A DNA stretch of 64,000 nt from Sutcliffiella cohnii. GTDB lineage: Bacteria > Bacillota > Bacilli > Bacillales > Bacillaceae_I. Made by a program: the position numbers and the translations under genes. The notes below the pieces were generated by a model that saw nothing but the letters and a program-made list of their open reading frames with translations, ran no database searches and was not told where the DNA came from. How positions within the stretch are numbered: the stretch's first letter is position 1; every line of letters begins with the position of its first letter. This document shows positions 7,804 through 15,629 of the stretch, piece after piece. The DNA lies in the NCBI RefSeq assembly GCF_002250055.1, contig NZ_CP018866.1:1418501-1482500 (forward strand), given 5' to 3'.

Positions 7804-9078
7804 GTGAGAGGATTGAATACTAACAAAAATCGATGGTTCATTGCATTATCTGCGATTGCTATCCATATATCTATTGGTTCTACTTACGCATACAGTGTAT
7901 ATACAAAACCTATTGCAGAATCGATAGGTTGGAAAGCGACAGAAGTAACTTTAGCATTTACTCTTGCTATTGTGTTTTTAGGCTTATCAGCTGCAACGTT
8001 TGGACGTATGGTCGAAAGAATAGGCCCTAGAAAGTCTGCCATGATAGCCGCTGTTCTATTTAGCTCAGGACAAGTTGGGGCTGGTTTCGCAGTTTCTACC
8101 GAGTCACTACTCCTATTTCTTATTTTGTATGGTGTAGTCGGGGGGATTGGATTAGGGATTGGCTATATTTCACCTGTATCTACCTTAGTAAAATGGTTTC
8201 CTGATCGAAGGGGGTTAGCTACAGGAATGGCGGTATTTGGATTTGGAGCGGGTGCACTCATCACGAGCCCCGTTGCAGCTAGGTTAATTGAAAGTGTAGG
8301 AGTATCTACTACTTTTTATATATTAGGAACCATTTACTTTATTCTTATGATATGTGGGGCCATGTATATTACAAGACCTCCACAAGGATGGGTACCTAAA
8401 CTTCAGGCTAAGGTAAAAGAAGGTAACACAAAGAAATTAAAAGAAGACTTGGACCAACTAACAGCAAATGAAGCAATAAAAACGAAACGATTTTGGCTTC
8501 TTTGGGGAATGGTTTTTATTAATATTAGCTCGGGTATTATGATTATCTCGGTAGCTTCTCCATTATCCCAAGAAATGGTAGGGCTCAATGTAGCAGCTGC
8601 AGCCTCTATGGTAGGACTTATGGGTATTTTTAATGGTGGAGGAAGAATTGGATGGTCCAGTGCATCCGATTATATTCAACGACCTACAGTATTTTTAATC
8701 TTTTTTTCGATTCAAATCTTCGCATTTTTAACCTTACCACATGTAACAAATGTTATATTATTTCAGATATTAATTTTTAGTATTATGACGGTATATGGTG
8801 GTGGATTTGCGACCCTCCCTGCCTTTATTGGAGATATATTTGGTACGAAGGAGCTTGGTGCCATTCACGGGTATATTTTAACAGGGTGGTCTTTAGCTGG
8901 GGTTGTGGGACCAATTGTCGTATCTTCTATCCATGATGCTACCGGAACTTACACCCCTGCCTTTTTAGTCTTTACGATATTGTTAGTCGTTGCCCTATTT
9001 CTAACTGTACTAATTAGATACGATATTAAAAAAATAAAAGAGGAGAAAAAAGACCCAGTTTACAAGATAGCTAACTAA
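7804..9078 (+). CDS. MFS transporter, OFA (oxalate/formate antiporter-like) family
   Basis: This protein of about 424 residues has twelve predicted membrane helices. It begins NRWFIALSAIAIHISIGSTY, has the first-half loop GRMVERIGPRKS and a charged central loop around residues 198-225, and carries the helix pair YGGGFATLPAFIGDIFG near the end. This pattern fits OFA-family importers or antiporters of small organic acids, as in the YhjX group. The substrate is not predictable, and no oxalate or formate enzyme lies nearby. The start is uncertain: GTG 7804 has only weak GAGAG upstream, and TTG 7813 is too close to AGAGG. Confidence 0.88.
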   Translation: MRGLNTNKNRWFIALSAIAIHISIGSTYAYSVYTKPIAESIGWKATEVTLAFTLAIVFLGLSAATFGRMVERIGPRKSAMIAAVLFSSGQVGAGFAVSTESLLLFLILYGVVGGIGLGIGYISPVSTLVKWFPDRRGLATGMAVFGFGAGALITSPVAARLIESVGVSTTFYILGTIYFILMICGAMYITRPPQGWVPKLQAKVKEGNTKKLKEDLDQLTANEAIKTKRFWLLWGMVFINISSGIMIISVASPLSQEMVGLNVAAAASMVGLMGIFNGGGRIGWSSASDYIQRPTVFLIFFSIQIFAFLTLPHVTNVILFQILIFSIMTVYGGGFATLPAFIGDIFGTKELGAIHGYILTGWSLAGVVGPIVVSSIHDATGTYTPAFLVFTILLVVALFLTVLIRYDIKKIKEEKKDPVYKIAN

Positions 9079-9100
9079 AAATAACATATGGGAGGACAAT

Positions 9101-9188
9101 GGAGGAGGGAACAGGAAAAATTGTGCACACATTTGCAAACAGAAATGTAAAAAAATGCTTGAACGACTTTCCTGTCCCTCTGTTCACC
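9101..9188. repeat. dispersed 85-bp repeat, copy A
   Basis: Starts GGAGGAGGGAACAGG and ends CCTGTCCCTCTGTTCACC, with the shared middle CACACATTTGC.AACAGAAATGT.AAAAAATG and TGAACGACTTT. It lies between the OFA transporter and the HNH gene. Confidence 0.75.
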
Positions 9189-9288
9189 AAATCATGTTAA
9201 TTTTGTGCATCTAACAATAACTCTCATTTATTTTCTCTGTCACCTTTTATATAATAAAGAAAGTATATGAAAAAGGTGTGTTACACGC

Positions 9289-10584
9289 ATGAAACATCAA
9301 GAGTTTACCTACAAAGACGTACATTTTAAAAATATTCCTAAAGAAGTAGATGTAACAAAAGAAAAGCATTTAGCTACAATGGAGTATATTTATCAATGCC
9401 ATAGGAATAATGACTTGCAAGGGATTTTCCCATATACGAATGATGGAAAACTAATTGTTACATGGGGACGAGGACAATTTGAAAGAGAGATATCTAAACC
9501 TCGTGACTTGTTAAGGGGCGAAATTCTTTTTACAGATGTTAGATATGAACTTAATAACTCTCATAAATTAGTATTAACGAAGCAAAGTTTGAAAAGAATA
9601 GAAAAATTAGAGCACGCTCTCGAACAAAATAGGGAAGGGTTTAGCTTTGCTTTCCCGAAAATAATAATAGATAACAAAGAGATTTTTAAAGTGCCGTGTA
9701 AAGATGTTGACATACTCAAAATCACAATTCAAAGAAAAAATCGAATTGCAGGTAACTTATATTTTAGCGATGTCTTGCATAATGGTTATGGGAAGATACT
9801 AGAAAATGAGCGACTAAGATTAGTAGATATCCAAAACCGTCTTCGTAAATACACATTAGAGGAACTTGAGCAAATCCTTGTAGAAGAAAATAAGGTCGAA
9901 CATGTTAAGGTTATCCATGTAAGAGGAAAGAAGTTAATGAATATTCCTTCCTTTGTTTCGTTATCTGACTTGGAACAAATGGAAGTTTCAGGTCCTTTAA
10001 AACCTCTAAGTGAGTCTAGTGGTTTAGAAGTAAAGAGTGCTCCAACAGAAATGGAATCAATAGACAATAATATTAAGCATACCAATGTTAAACTCGCACC
10101 TGATATTTCACGAGAACCGATAGGCTCTATGAGACCTCGGAAAGTAGATAATGTACAACCTTATACTACCTCCAGAAAAATTATCATAAAAGAAGGGTCA
10201 CTAAATCCTGTTAAAGAGTCTAGAGAAGTAAAGGTTGTATTACGAGATCAAACCCTTGTCCAACAATTAAAGCAACTATATCGCCATACGTGTCAAGTGT
10301 GTGGAGAAGTAGTAGAAACAGGATTTAATCAGTACTCTACTGAAGTACACCATATTCAACCATTAGGATTGCACAATGGACCGGATATGAAAGAAAACAT
10401 GATAGTACTTTGCCCAAATCATCATGTAATGTTCGACAGAGGAGCAATAACGTTAGACCTTCAAAATGAACGTGTTCAACATATTAATGAAAACAACTCA
10501 CTACACAATAAGAAAATTACGATCAAACATACGATTCATCAAAAATATGTCGACTACCACAATTTAATGATTCTGAAAAAATGA
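9289..10584 (+). CDS. HNH endonuclease with an uncharacterised N-terminal region
   Basis: This protein of 431 residues has a C-terminal HNH nuclease domain. It contains CQVC (335-338), HH (354-355), ENMIVLCPNHH (369-379) and a trailing FDRGAI. These match the zinc Cys4 frame plus the catalytic His and Asn of HNH nucleases. The first 330 residues have no family I recognise. They are basic, with a central low-complexity linker near 240-310, and may recognise DNA or modified bases. It stands alone, with no methyltransferase beside it. It could be a modification-dependent restriction enzyme or a stand-alone defence nuclease, which is inference. Both sides carry relic or repeat DNA (copy A upstream, GGDEF-EAL relic downstream). 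Confidence 0.8.
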   Translation: MKHQEFTYKDVHFKNIPKEVDVTKEKHLATMEYIYQCHRNNDLQGIFPYTNDGKLIVTWGRGQFEREISKPRDLLRGEILFTDVRYELNNSHKLVLTKQSLKRIEKLEHALEQNREGFSFAFPKIIIDNKEIFKVPCKDVDILKITIQRKNRIAGNLYFSDVLHNGYGKILENERLRLVDIQNRLRKYTLEELEQILVEENKVEHVKVIHVRGKKLMNIPSFVSLSDLEQMEVSGPLKPLSESSGLEVKSAPTEMESIDNNIKHTNVKLAPDISREPIGSMRPRKVDNVQPYTTSRKIIIKEGSLNPVKESREVKVVLRDQTLVQQLKQLYRHTCQVCGEVVETGFNQYSTEVHHIQPLGLHNGPDMKENMIVLCPNHHVMFDRGAITLDLQNERVQHINENNSLHNKKITIKHTIHQKYVDYHNLMILKK

Positions 10585-10684
10585 GGCAGAGTTGGGGGGC
10601 ATAGTTGTAACTGCCCTCCACTGCCTTAAAGTATAATGTGGAAAAGAATCTCTTTTTTTTGTATTTTTTCCTATAGAACTCATT

Positions 10685-11010
10685 GTGATGTTCCATTATT
10701 TTTGACTTATATGGACCTTCCATTTTCACCTCAAAAAAGATTTCTCCTATCACGCAACTTTGACAACCCACACTGTTCCTAATACTCTTCTACAACTATA
10801 CGATTCTTCCCGGTACACTAGCCTTTAAAAAAGGGGTTCCATTTTTAAAGAGAATGCTAGTATTTTAATAGCCCGCTGATTACTGTTCAAACTCTTAAAA
10901 TAAGACCTAATCAATACTGTATTTTCATATGTTTTTAAAGCTTTTATTAGAAATAGTATAGCAAATTTTTCCCCACTAAAACGGTAACTACATTAGTCTT
11001 TGTGACTTTT
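10685..11010 (-). pseudogene. relic of a tandem GGDEF-EAL locus
   Basis: On the reverse strand this region resembles the start of the intact EAL gene at 46400 and the DNA upstream of it (10700-10965 against about 46340-46600). It encodes MGCQSCVIGEIFFEVKMEG and then loses the EAL frame. Upstream lie degraded pieces of a diguanylate cyclase: YRFSGEKFAILF (a corrupted GGEEF site) and a C-terminal TGKNRIVVEE. The EAL body is deleted and the HNH gene takes its place. No function is expected. Confidence 0.75.
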
Positions 11011-11266
11011 TTACAAGTGCTCTAGATACAATTTTTTTCTGTCAATCCCTAAACTGAGAAGGTACTAACTAATTAAAAATGTGCGACTATTAAATCTATA
11101 ATATATAAAGTATAATTTTAATTGTAAGAAGAATCTAAAAATTCGAAACCCATCTTAGCAAACCTTCAGAACGTAAATAGAAAGTACGTAACCTGGAAAG
11201 TATCAAGAACAAATTATCCACAACAAGCGCCTATTTTAAATTAAAGGAAAAGGAGTTTGAGAAAAA

Positions 11267-12262
11267 ATGAAAGCACTGGTAATAAATAAGTTTGGAGACC
11301 CATCTGTTTTTGAAATTACTGAAATTCCTAAGCCTAAAGTAGTTACAGGGCATGTCGTTATTCATGTAAGAGCAACAAGTGTAAATCCAATTGATACAAA
11401 GGTTCGTGCCGGCTTCGTTCCAGCAGTTGCGCCAGAGTTCCCAGCTGTACTACATGGCGATGTAGCAGGAGTTGTCGCAGAAGTCGGAGAAGGGGTAACA
11501 GAGTTTCAGGTTGGTGATGAAGTATATGGGTGCGCCGGTGGTTTTAAAGGAACAGGTGGTGCACTTGCAGAATATATGCTGGCGGATGTTAACCTTCTAG
11601 CTCATAAACCGAAAAATTTAACGATGGCCCAAGCAGCTGCTCTTCCTCTAGTAACTATTACTGCATGGGAGTCACTTTATAATCGTGCAAATGTGCAAAA
11701 AGATCAAACAGTACTCGTTCATGGAGCTACAGGTGGTGTAGGTCATATTGGAATTCAGTTAGCAAAGCTTGCGGGAGCCAAAGTATTTACAACGGGCTCA
11801 TCTGACGAAAAGTTGAGCATAGGAAAACGTTTAGGTGCAGATAAAGTTATTAATTATCGGGAACAATCCGTTGAAGAATACATCAAGGAAAATACCGATG
11901 GAAAAGGGTTTGATGTTGTGTTCGATACGGTTGGTGGCGATAACCTTAATCGGTCATTTGAAGCAGCTGCCACTTATGGAACTGTTGTAGCAATCGCAGC
12001 ACGTTCAACACATGATTTGTCCCCTCTACATGCTAAAGCACTGTCCCTACATATTACGTTCATGTTATTAAAGGTAATTACTAAGGACCAAAGACAGGAA
12101 TATGGGGAAATATTGAAAGAGGTAACAAAACTAGTTGAGGCAGGAAAACTAGTGCCACTTGTCGATGAAAAAGTTTTCACCTTTGATCAAGTTAATGAAG
12201 CGCATTCTTTATTGGAATCTAATAAGGCAGTTGGAAAAGTAGTATTAGTGAATGAATGGTAA
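11267..12262 (+). CDS. zinc-independent quinone oxidoreductase (MDR superfamily)
   Basis: This 331-residue protein has the GroES-like N-domain (MKALVINKFGDPSVFEITEI) with HGDVAGVVAEVGEGV, then the NADPH-binding VLVHGATGGVGHIGIQLAKL around residues 147-166, and a C-terminal VGKVVLV. The structural zinc Cys cluster is missing, which points to the QOR/zeta-crystallin branch that reduces quinones or enones with NADPH. AAAGGAG precedes the ATG. It appears to be a single-gene unit. Confidence 0.9.
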   Translation: MKALVINKFGDPSVFEITEIPKPKVVTGHVVIHVRATSVNPIDTKVRAGFVPAVAPEFPAVLHGDVAGVVAEVGEGVTEFQVGDEVYGCAGGFKGTGGALAEYMLADVNLLAHKPKNLTMAQAAALPLVTITAWESLYNRANVQKDQTVLVHGATGGVGHIGIQLAKLAGAKVFTTGSSDEKLSIGKRLGADKVINYREQSVEEYIKENTDGKGFDVVFDTVGGDNLNRSFEAAATYGTVVAIAARSTHDLSPLHAKALSLHITFMLLKVITKDQRQEYGEILKEVTKLVEAGKLVPLVDEKVFTFDQVNEAHSLLESNKAVGKVVLVNEW

Positions 12263-12742
12263 CTTAACAAAGAAAAACGAAAAGAGTAGAGGGTAACGAG
12301 TAAAATATTTCTTCTTACTGGGCTAACATTATAGTTGGTGTTTCTGTATTTCAAGATTTATATGGTACCGTAATGAACGAGAAGCAAAGCTAATGTTGAA
12401 AGAAAAGTAATAATTTAATAGGTTCGTAAATAAAAGGACAGTTTTTTCTGTGCTTTTAAATTTTATTCTGCTAGTTCATCTTCAGGGGAAATCAAAACTG
12501 TAAAATAGTAGTATTACAACGCAAGGAGAACTGTTCTAATATTTCTAAAGCAAAAAAACCCTCACAGAAGCTTTAAGAAATAGCTTGAGTATTATTATAT
12601 TAATATGTGTAAGTCTATTTCTTGTAACCCCTTATACTATATTTAGAGTATTAGTTGTTTTCTTATTGTTTTATAATTTTTCTCAGTTTTTGTCTAAGAA
12701 TAAATCAAGTTTTTTAATAATACCAAATAAACCTATAATCGT
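12263..12742. other. intergenic region with possible gene relics
   Basis: Two short open stretches are visible. One near 12318-12390 reads WANIIVGVSVFQDLYGTVMN. One from about 12507 to 12746 encodes a hydrophobic tail (SLSIIILICVSLFLVTPYT) but has no start codon. They look like remnants of membrane-protein genes, and no family can be named. Confidence 0.4.
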
Positions 12743-12805
12743 ATGAATATGATTGAAAATGAAATTAAAAAAAAATTTTGTAAATTTCTTCGAGAGGTGA
12801 ATTGG

Positions 12806-13225
12806 ATGATTAAAGAATTAGTCAAAGAGCTAGAATGGCTTGCAGCATTTCCTGTGATAAATGAATTAAGAATTCATTTAAACCAAAAAACATATTTCGA
12901 CTTTCTTTGTAGTATGAGGGAAGAAGGATATAGAATGTTTGCTTTATATGAAAATAATAAAATTGTTGCAGTTGCCGGAGTTACGATAAAAACTAATTTT
13001 TATTATGGGAAACATGTCTTTGTGTATGACTTAGTTACTCAGTCGACTCACCGTTCTAAGGGGTATGGGGAGCAATTACTTTCATACATTCATGAATTTG
13101 CAAGAGATAGTGGGTGCGGTATGGTAGCTTTAGAATCTGGGTTAGCAAGAGTAGACGCACACAGATTTTATGAGACCAAAATGGGGTACGAGAAATTTTG
13201 TTACTCATTTAAAAAAGTTCTATAA
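12806..13225 (+). CDS. GNAT-family N-acetyltransferase
   Basis: This 139-residue protein has the acetyl-CoA pyrophosphate-binding motif [10 protein letters not shown] at residues 83-92, preceded by the strand VFVYDLVTQ and followed by [20 protein letters not shown] and a terminal GYEKFCYSF. These are motifs A and B of GNAT enzymes. The substrate is unknown. The ATG at 12806 follows GAGGTG at correct spacing. A longer frame from 12743 adds a Lys-rich segment without a ribosome binding site. Confidence 0.88.
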   Translation: MIKELVKELEWLAAFPVINELRIHLNQKTYFDFLCSMREEGYRMFALYENNKIVAVAGVTIKTNFYYGKHVFVYDLVTQSTHRSKGYGEQLLSYIHEFARDSGCGMVALESGLARVDAHRFYETKMGYEKFCYSFKKVL

Positions 13226-13232
13226 GTACTAA

Positions 13233-13264
13233 GCGCCATCCAAAACTTGTATAATGGCTGGCGC
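13233..13264. terminator. hairpin between convergent GNAT and IclR genes
   Basis: GCGCCA (13233-13238) pairs with TGGCGC (13259-13264). The T-tail is weak, so the call is tentative. Confidence 0.4.
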
Positions 13265-13286
13265 ATCTTCTTATTTCTAGTGTGCC

Positions 13287-14090
13287 TTAAAAGTATCTTG
13301 ATATTAACGATTCTAGATTGTGTGCGTGTTTTCTTAAGGCATCTTTATAATAGGTTATGTCAGATAAACTATTAGAAAAGGTGCTATGTAAAAAGATGCC
13401 GACTGATAAAACTACCTCGCCTTTGCCATTAAAAATTGGACAGGCAATAGCATGAATTCCTTGTGTATGCTCAGAATTCGTTTCAGCAATTCCCTCGTGT
13501 CTAATAGTTCTTAATTCTTCTTTAAACTTTTCGGGATCCGTAATTGTATTTTCAGTGTAACGTGGAAGATGTCCATCCACCATAAATGCTGAAATAATCT
13601 TGGTAATTTCAGAATCAGGTAAATGAGCAAGATAACATTTACCAACAGCACCACCAATGACTGGGAACGTTTCACCAGGCGAAATCGTTAACCTTATTTG
13701 CTGATCTGGTTCTTCTTTTGCAATGTAAACCAAATGTAAATCATCATTTGGTTTGGCTAAAACGACAGTCTGGTTAACTTCTTCGCAAATTGTGGACAAA
13801 TAAGAGATTGATGTATTCATAAAGTCATTCATCTCTTTAGATCGCAATCCAAGAAAAATCAAATAAGAGCCTAGTTTATAGCGTTTACTAATCGGATCAA
13901 AGTGAACATAATCTTTGAGCTCCAATGTTTTTAATATTCGTAGACAAGTACTTTTACTAATGCCAAGGGCACTTGATAGTTCAGTCAATGTGCTTTTTTT
14001 GTATTTTTCCTTCGTTAAAAATTCTAGTATGTTAAGTGCAGAATACACAGAAGGGATAAAGTTACTGTTCTTTTTCTCTAATTCACTCAT
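13287..14090 (-). CDS. IclR-family transcriptional regulator of the adjacent catabolic cluster
   Basis: This 267-residue protein has an N-terminal winged helix (LTELSSALGISKSTCLRILK, residues about 35-54) and a C-terminal IclR effector-binding domain with GETFPVIGGAVGKCYLAHLP and later a Cys-containing ACPIFNGKGEVVLSVGIF. AAGGTAGG sets the ATG at 14088-14090. It is transcribed away from the large catabolic operon at 14331, the usual place for a local IclR repressor or activator. A perfect palindrome at 14228-14243 between the two genes is the likely binding site. The effector is presumably a substrate or intermediate of the pathway. Confidence 0.92.
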   Translation of the reverse strand: MSELEKKNSNFIPSVYSALNILEFLTKEKYKKSTLTELSSALGISKSTCLRILKTLELKDYVHFDPISKRYKLGSYLIFLGLRSKEMNDFMNTSISYLSTICEEVNQTVVLAKPNDDLHLVYIAKEEPDQQIRLTISPGETFPVIGGAVGKCYLAHLPDSEITKIISAFMVDGHLPRYTENTITDPEKFKEELRTIRHEGIAETNSEHTQGIHAIACPIFNGKGEVVLSVGIFLHSTFSNSLSDITYYKDALRKHAHNLESLISRYF

Positions 14091-14173
14091 TTTAAACCTA
14101 CCTTTAAGTATATTTTTAGTTTTCTACTCTAAGAACATAAATTTATAATATTCGATATTTTTAGAAAATTACA

Positions 14174-14202
14174 TTGACAGCGAAATGGACGGTTTGTTAT
14201 AT
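14174..14202 (+). promoter_or_regulatory. sigma-A-type promoter of the catabolic operon
   Basis: TTGACA (14174-14179) and TTATAT (14197-14202) are 17 bp apart, upstream of the FAD oxidoreductase gene. Confidence 0.7.
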
Positions 14203-14227
14203 TCAATTATATCAAATAAGAAATGAA

Positions 14228-14243
14228 GTTTCAATATTGAAAC
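14228..14243. promoter_or_regulatory. candidate IclR operator palindrome
   Basis: GTTTCAATATTGAAAC is a perfect 16-bp palindrome about 20 bases after the predicted transcription start. IclR-family operators are often GTTTCA/TGAAAC-like dyads. The position downstream of the promoter suggests repression by blocking elongation. Confidence 0.65.
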
Positions 14244-14330
14244 AATTCTAGAACAATCTGAGAATGTGAATGCAATTAATTCATTCAAATAAGCCTTTTG
14301 ATTACATTTGGAGAAAAGGGGTTAATAAGC

Positions 14331-15605
14331 ATGATTCACACAGATTCACTATGGGCGGCCACATCAAATCCATTGAAAATACGACCATCACTTGAGGGGG
14401 AAATCCAGACAGATATAGTAATAATTGGTGCAGGGTTCACGGGACTGGCTACAGCCTATTACTTACGAAAAGCAGGAATCAATTGTGTTGTTTTAGAAAA
14501 AAACGTCGTTGGTTGGGGAGCTAGTGGAAGAAATGCCGGGATGGTATTAACAGGATTCAAGAATAGTATTCAAAAAATTGAAAAGCGTTGGGGTCGAGAA
14601 ACAGCGAAAATATTTCTTGATCAGTCCAGTTTAGGGATTGAAAAAGTACGTGAAATTGTTAAAGCGGAAGGAATTGAATGTTCGTTAAGTGACTGTGGTA
14701 GCATGAAAGCTGCATTCAAATCAAGCCATTCGGAAGCTTTGAAACGAGAACAAGAGTTTATGTGGGAAGCTTATAAGTATGAGCTCCAATACGTTGACCG
14801 AAACCAGCTAAAAAAAGAGTTGGATAGTGATTTTTATTACGGTGGGTTAATAGATTTTAAGAGCTCTTCATTCCATCCGTTAAACTATGCAATAGGTTTG
14901 GCGAATGCAGTGGAAGAAAAAGGTGGAGAAATTTATGAACAAACAGAAGTCAGCTCAGTAGAGGAGAATCACCATGGATATTCTGTTAAGACTGAAATGG
15001 GTGTTGTTCAATCCTCTCATATTGTTTTTGCCACAAATGGCTACACGGAGAAACTCAACAAAAAATTAACTCGCTCCATTATGCCAATGGGCAGTTATAT
15101 TATTGCTACAGAGTCACTTGGAAAAGAGATTACCGAACGGCTCATCCCTAATAACCGCATGATATCAGATACGAAGAATTTTCTATATTATTTCAGGAGA
15201 ACGCCGGATGAACGCATTTTATTCGGTGGTCGGGTGAGTTTTAATAGTAAAGAAGATGAAAGCCTTTATCAATCTCTAAGAGAGAATCTATTAGAGGTAT
15301 TTCCAGAATTATCGGATAAGAAAATTGAATACAAATGGGGCGGAAAAGTGGCTTTTCCAATGGACTTTTTTCCGCATGTTGGCACCATAAAGAAGACCAT
15401 TCATTATGCATTAGGTTATTGTGGACATGGGGCATCTACTTCTACTTTGTTCGGTGAATATGTTGCACAGAATATTATCAATCCTAATAGAGAGAAATCA
15501 AAATTGGAAGAACTCCCATTAAGGACAATTCCACTACACAGTCAAAAAAACTTGCTACTAAATCTTGCTGGTAATTATTATTCATTACTGGATAAAGTTA
15601 AATAA
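14331..15605 (+). CDS. FAD-dependent oxidoreductase (DAO superfamily, amine/amino-acid oxidase-like)
   Basis: This 424-residue flavoenzyme has the dinucleotide-binding motif VIIGAGFTGLATAYYLR at residues 30-46, followed by an Arg-containing WGASGRNAGM (62-71) typical of glycine/sarcosine oxidase and gamma-glutamylputrescine oxidase relatives, and a C-terminal GYCGHGAST flavin segment. Such enzymes oxidise C-N bonds of N-methyl or primary amines, giving an imine and hydrogen peroxide or passing electrons on. The ATG at 14331 follows AAAGGGG. An upstream ATG at 14298 has no site. It is the first gene of the IclR-linked cluster, so it may act on the substrate or on an amine released by HyuAB. 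Confidence 0.88.
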   Translation: MIHTDSLWAATSNPLKIRPSLEGEIQTDIVIIGAGFTGLATAYYLRKAGINCVVLEKNVVGWGASGRNAGMVLTGFKNSIQKIEKRWGRETAKIFLDQSSLGIEKVREIVKAEGIECSLSDCGSMKAAFKSSHSEALKREQEFMWEAYKYELQYVDRNQLKKELDSDFYYGGLIDFKSSSFHPLNYAIGLANAVEEKGGEIYEQTEVSSVEENHHGYSVKTEMGVVQSSHIVFATNGYTEKLNKKLTRSIMPMGSYIIATESLGKEITERLIPNNRMISDTKNFLYYFRRTPDERILFGGRVSFNSKEDESLYQSLRENLLEVFPELSDKKIEYKWGGKVAFPMDFFPHVGTIKKTIHYALGYCGHGASTSTLFGEYVAQNIINPNREKSKLEELPLRTIPLHSQKNLLLNLAGNYYSLLDKVK

Positions 15606-15629
15606 ATCATCACAAAGTGAGGGGAAAAA

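Noticed and set aside
10523..10771. 82-residue reverse frame starting MGCQSC
   Set aside because: Only the first 19 residues are meaningful, as the relic of an EAL gene. The rest runs through non-coding DNA into the HNH gene.
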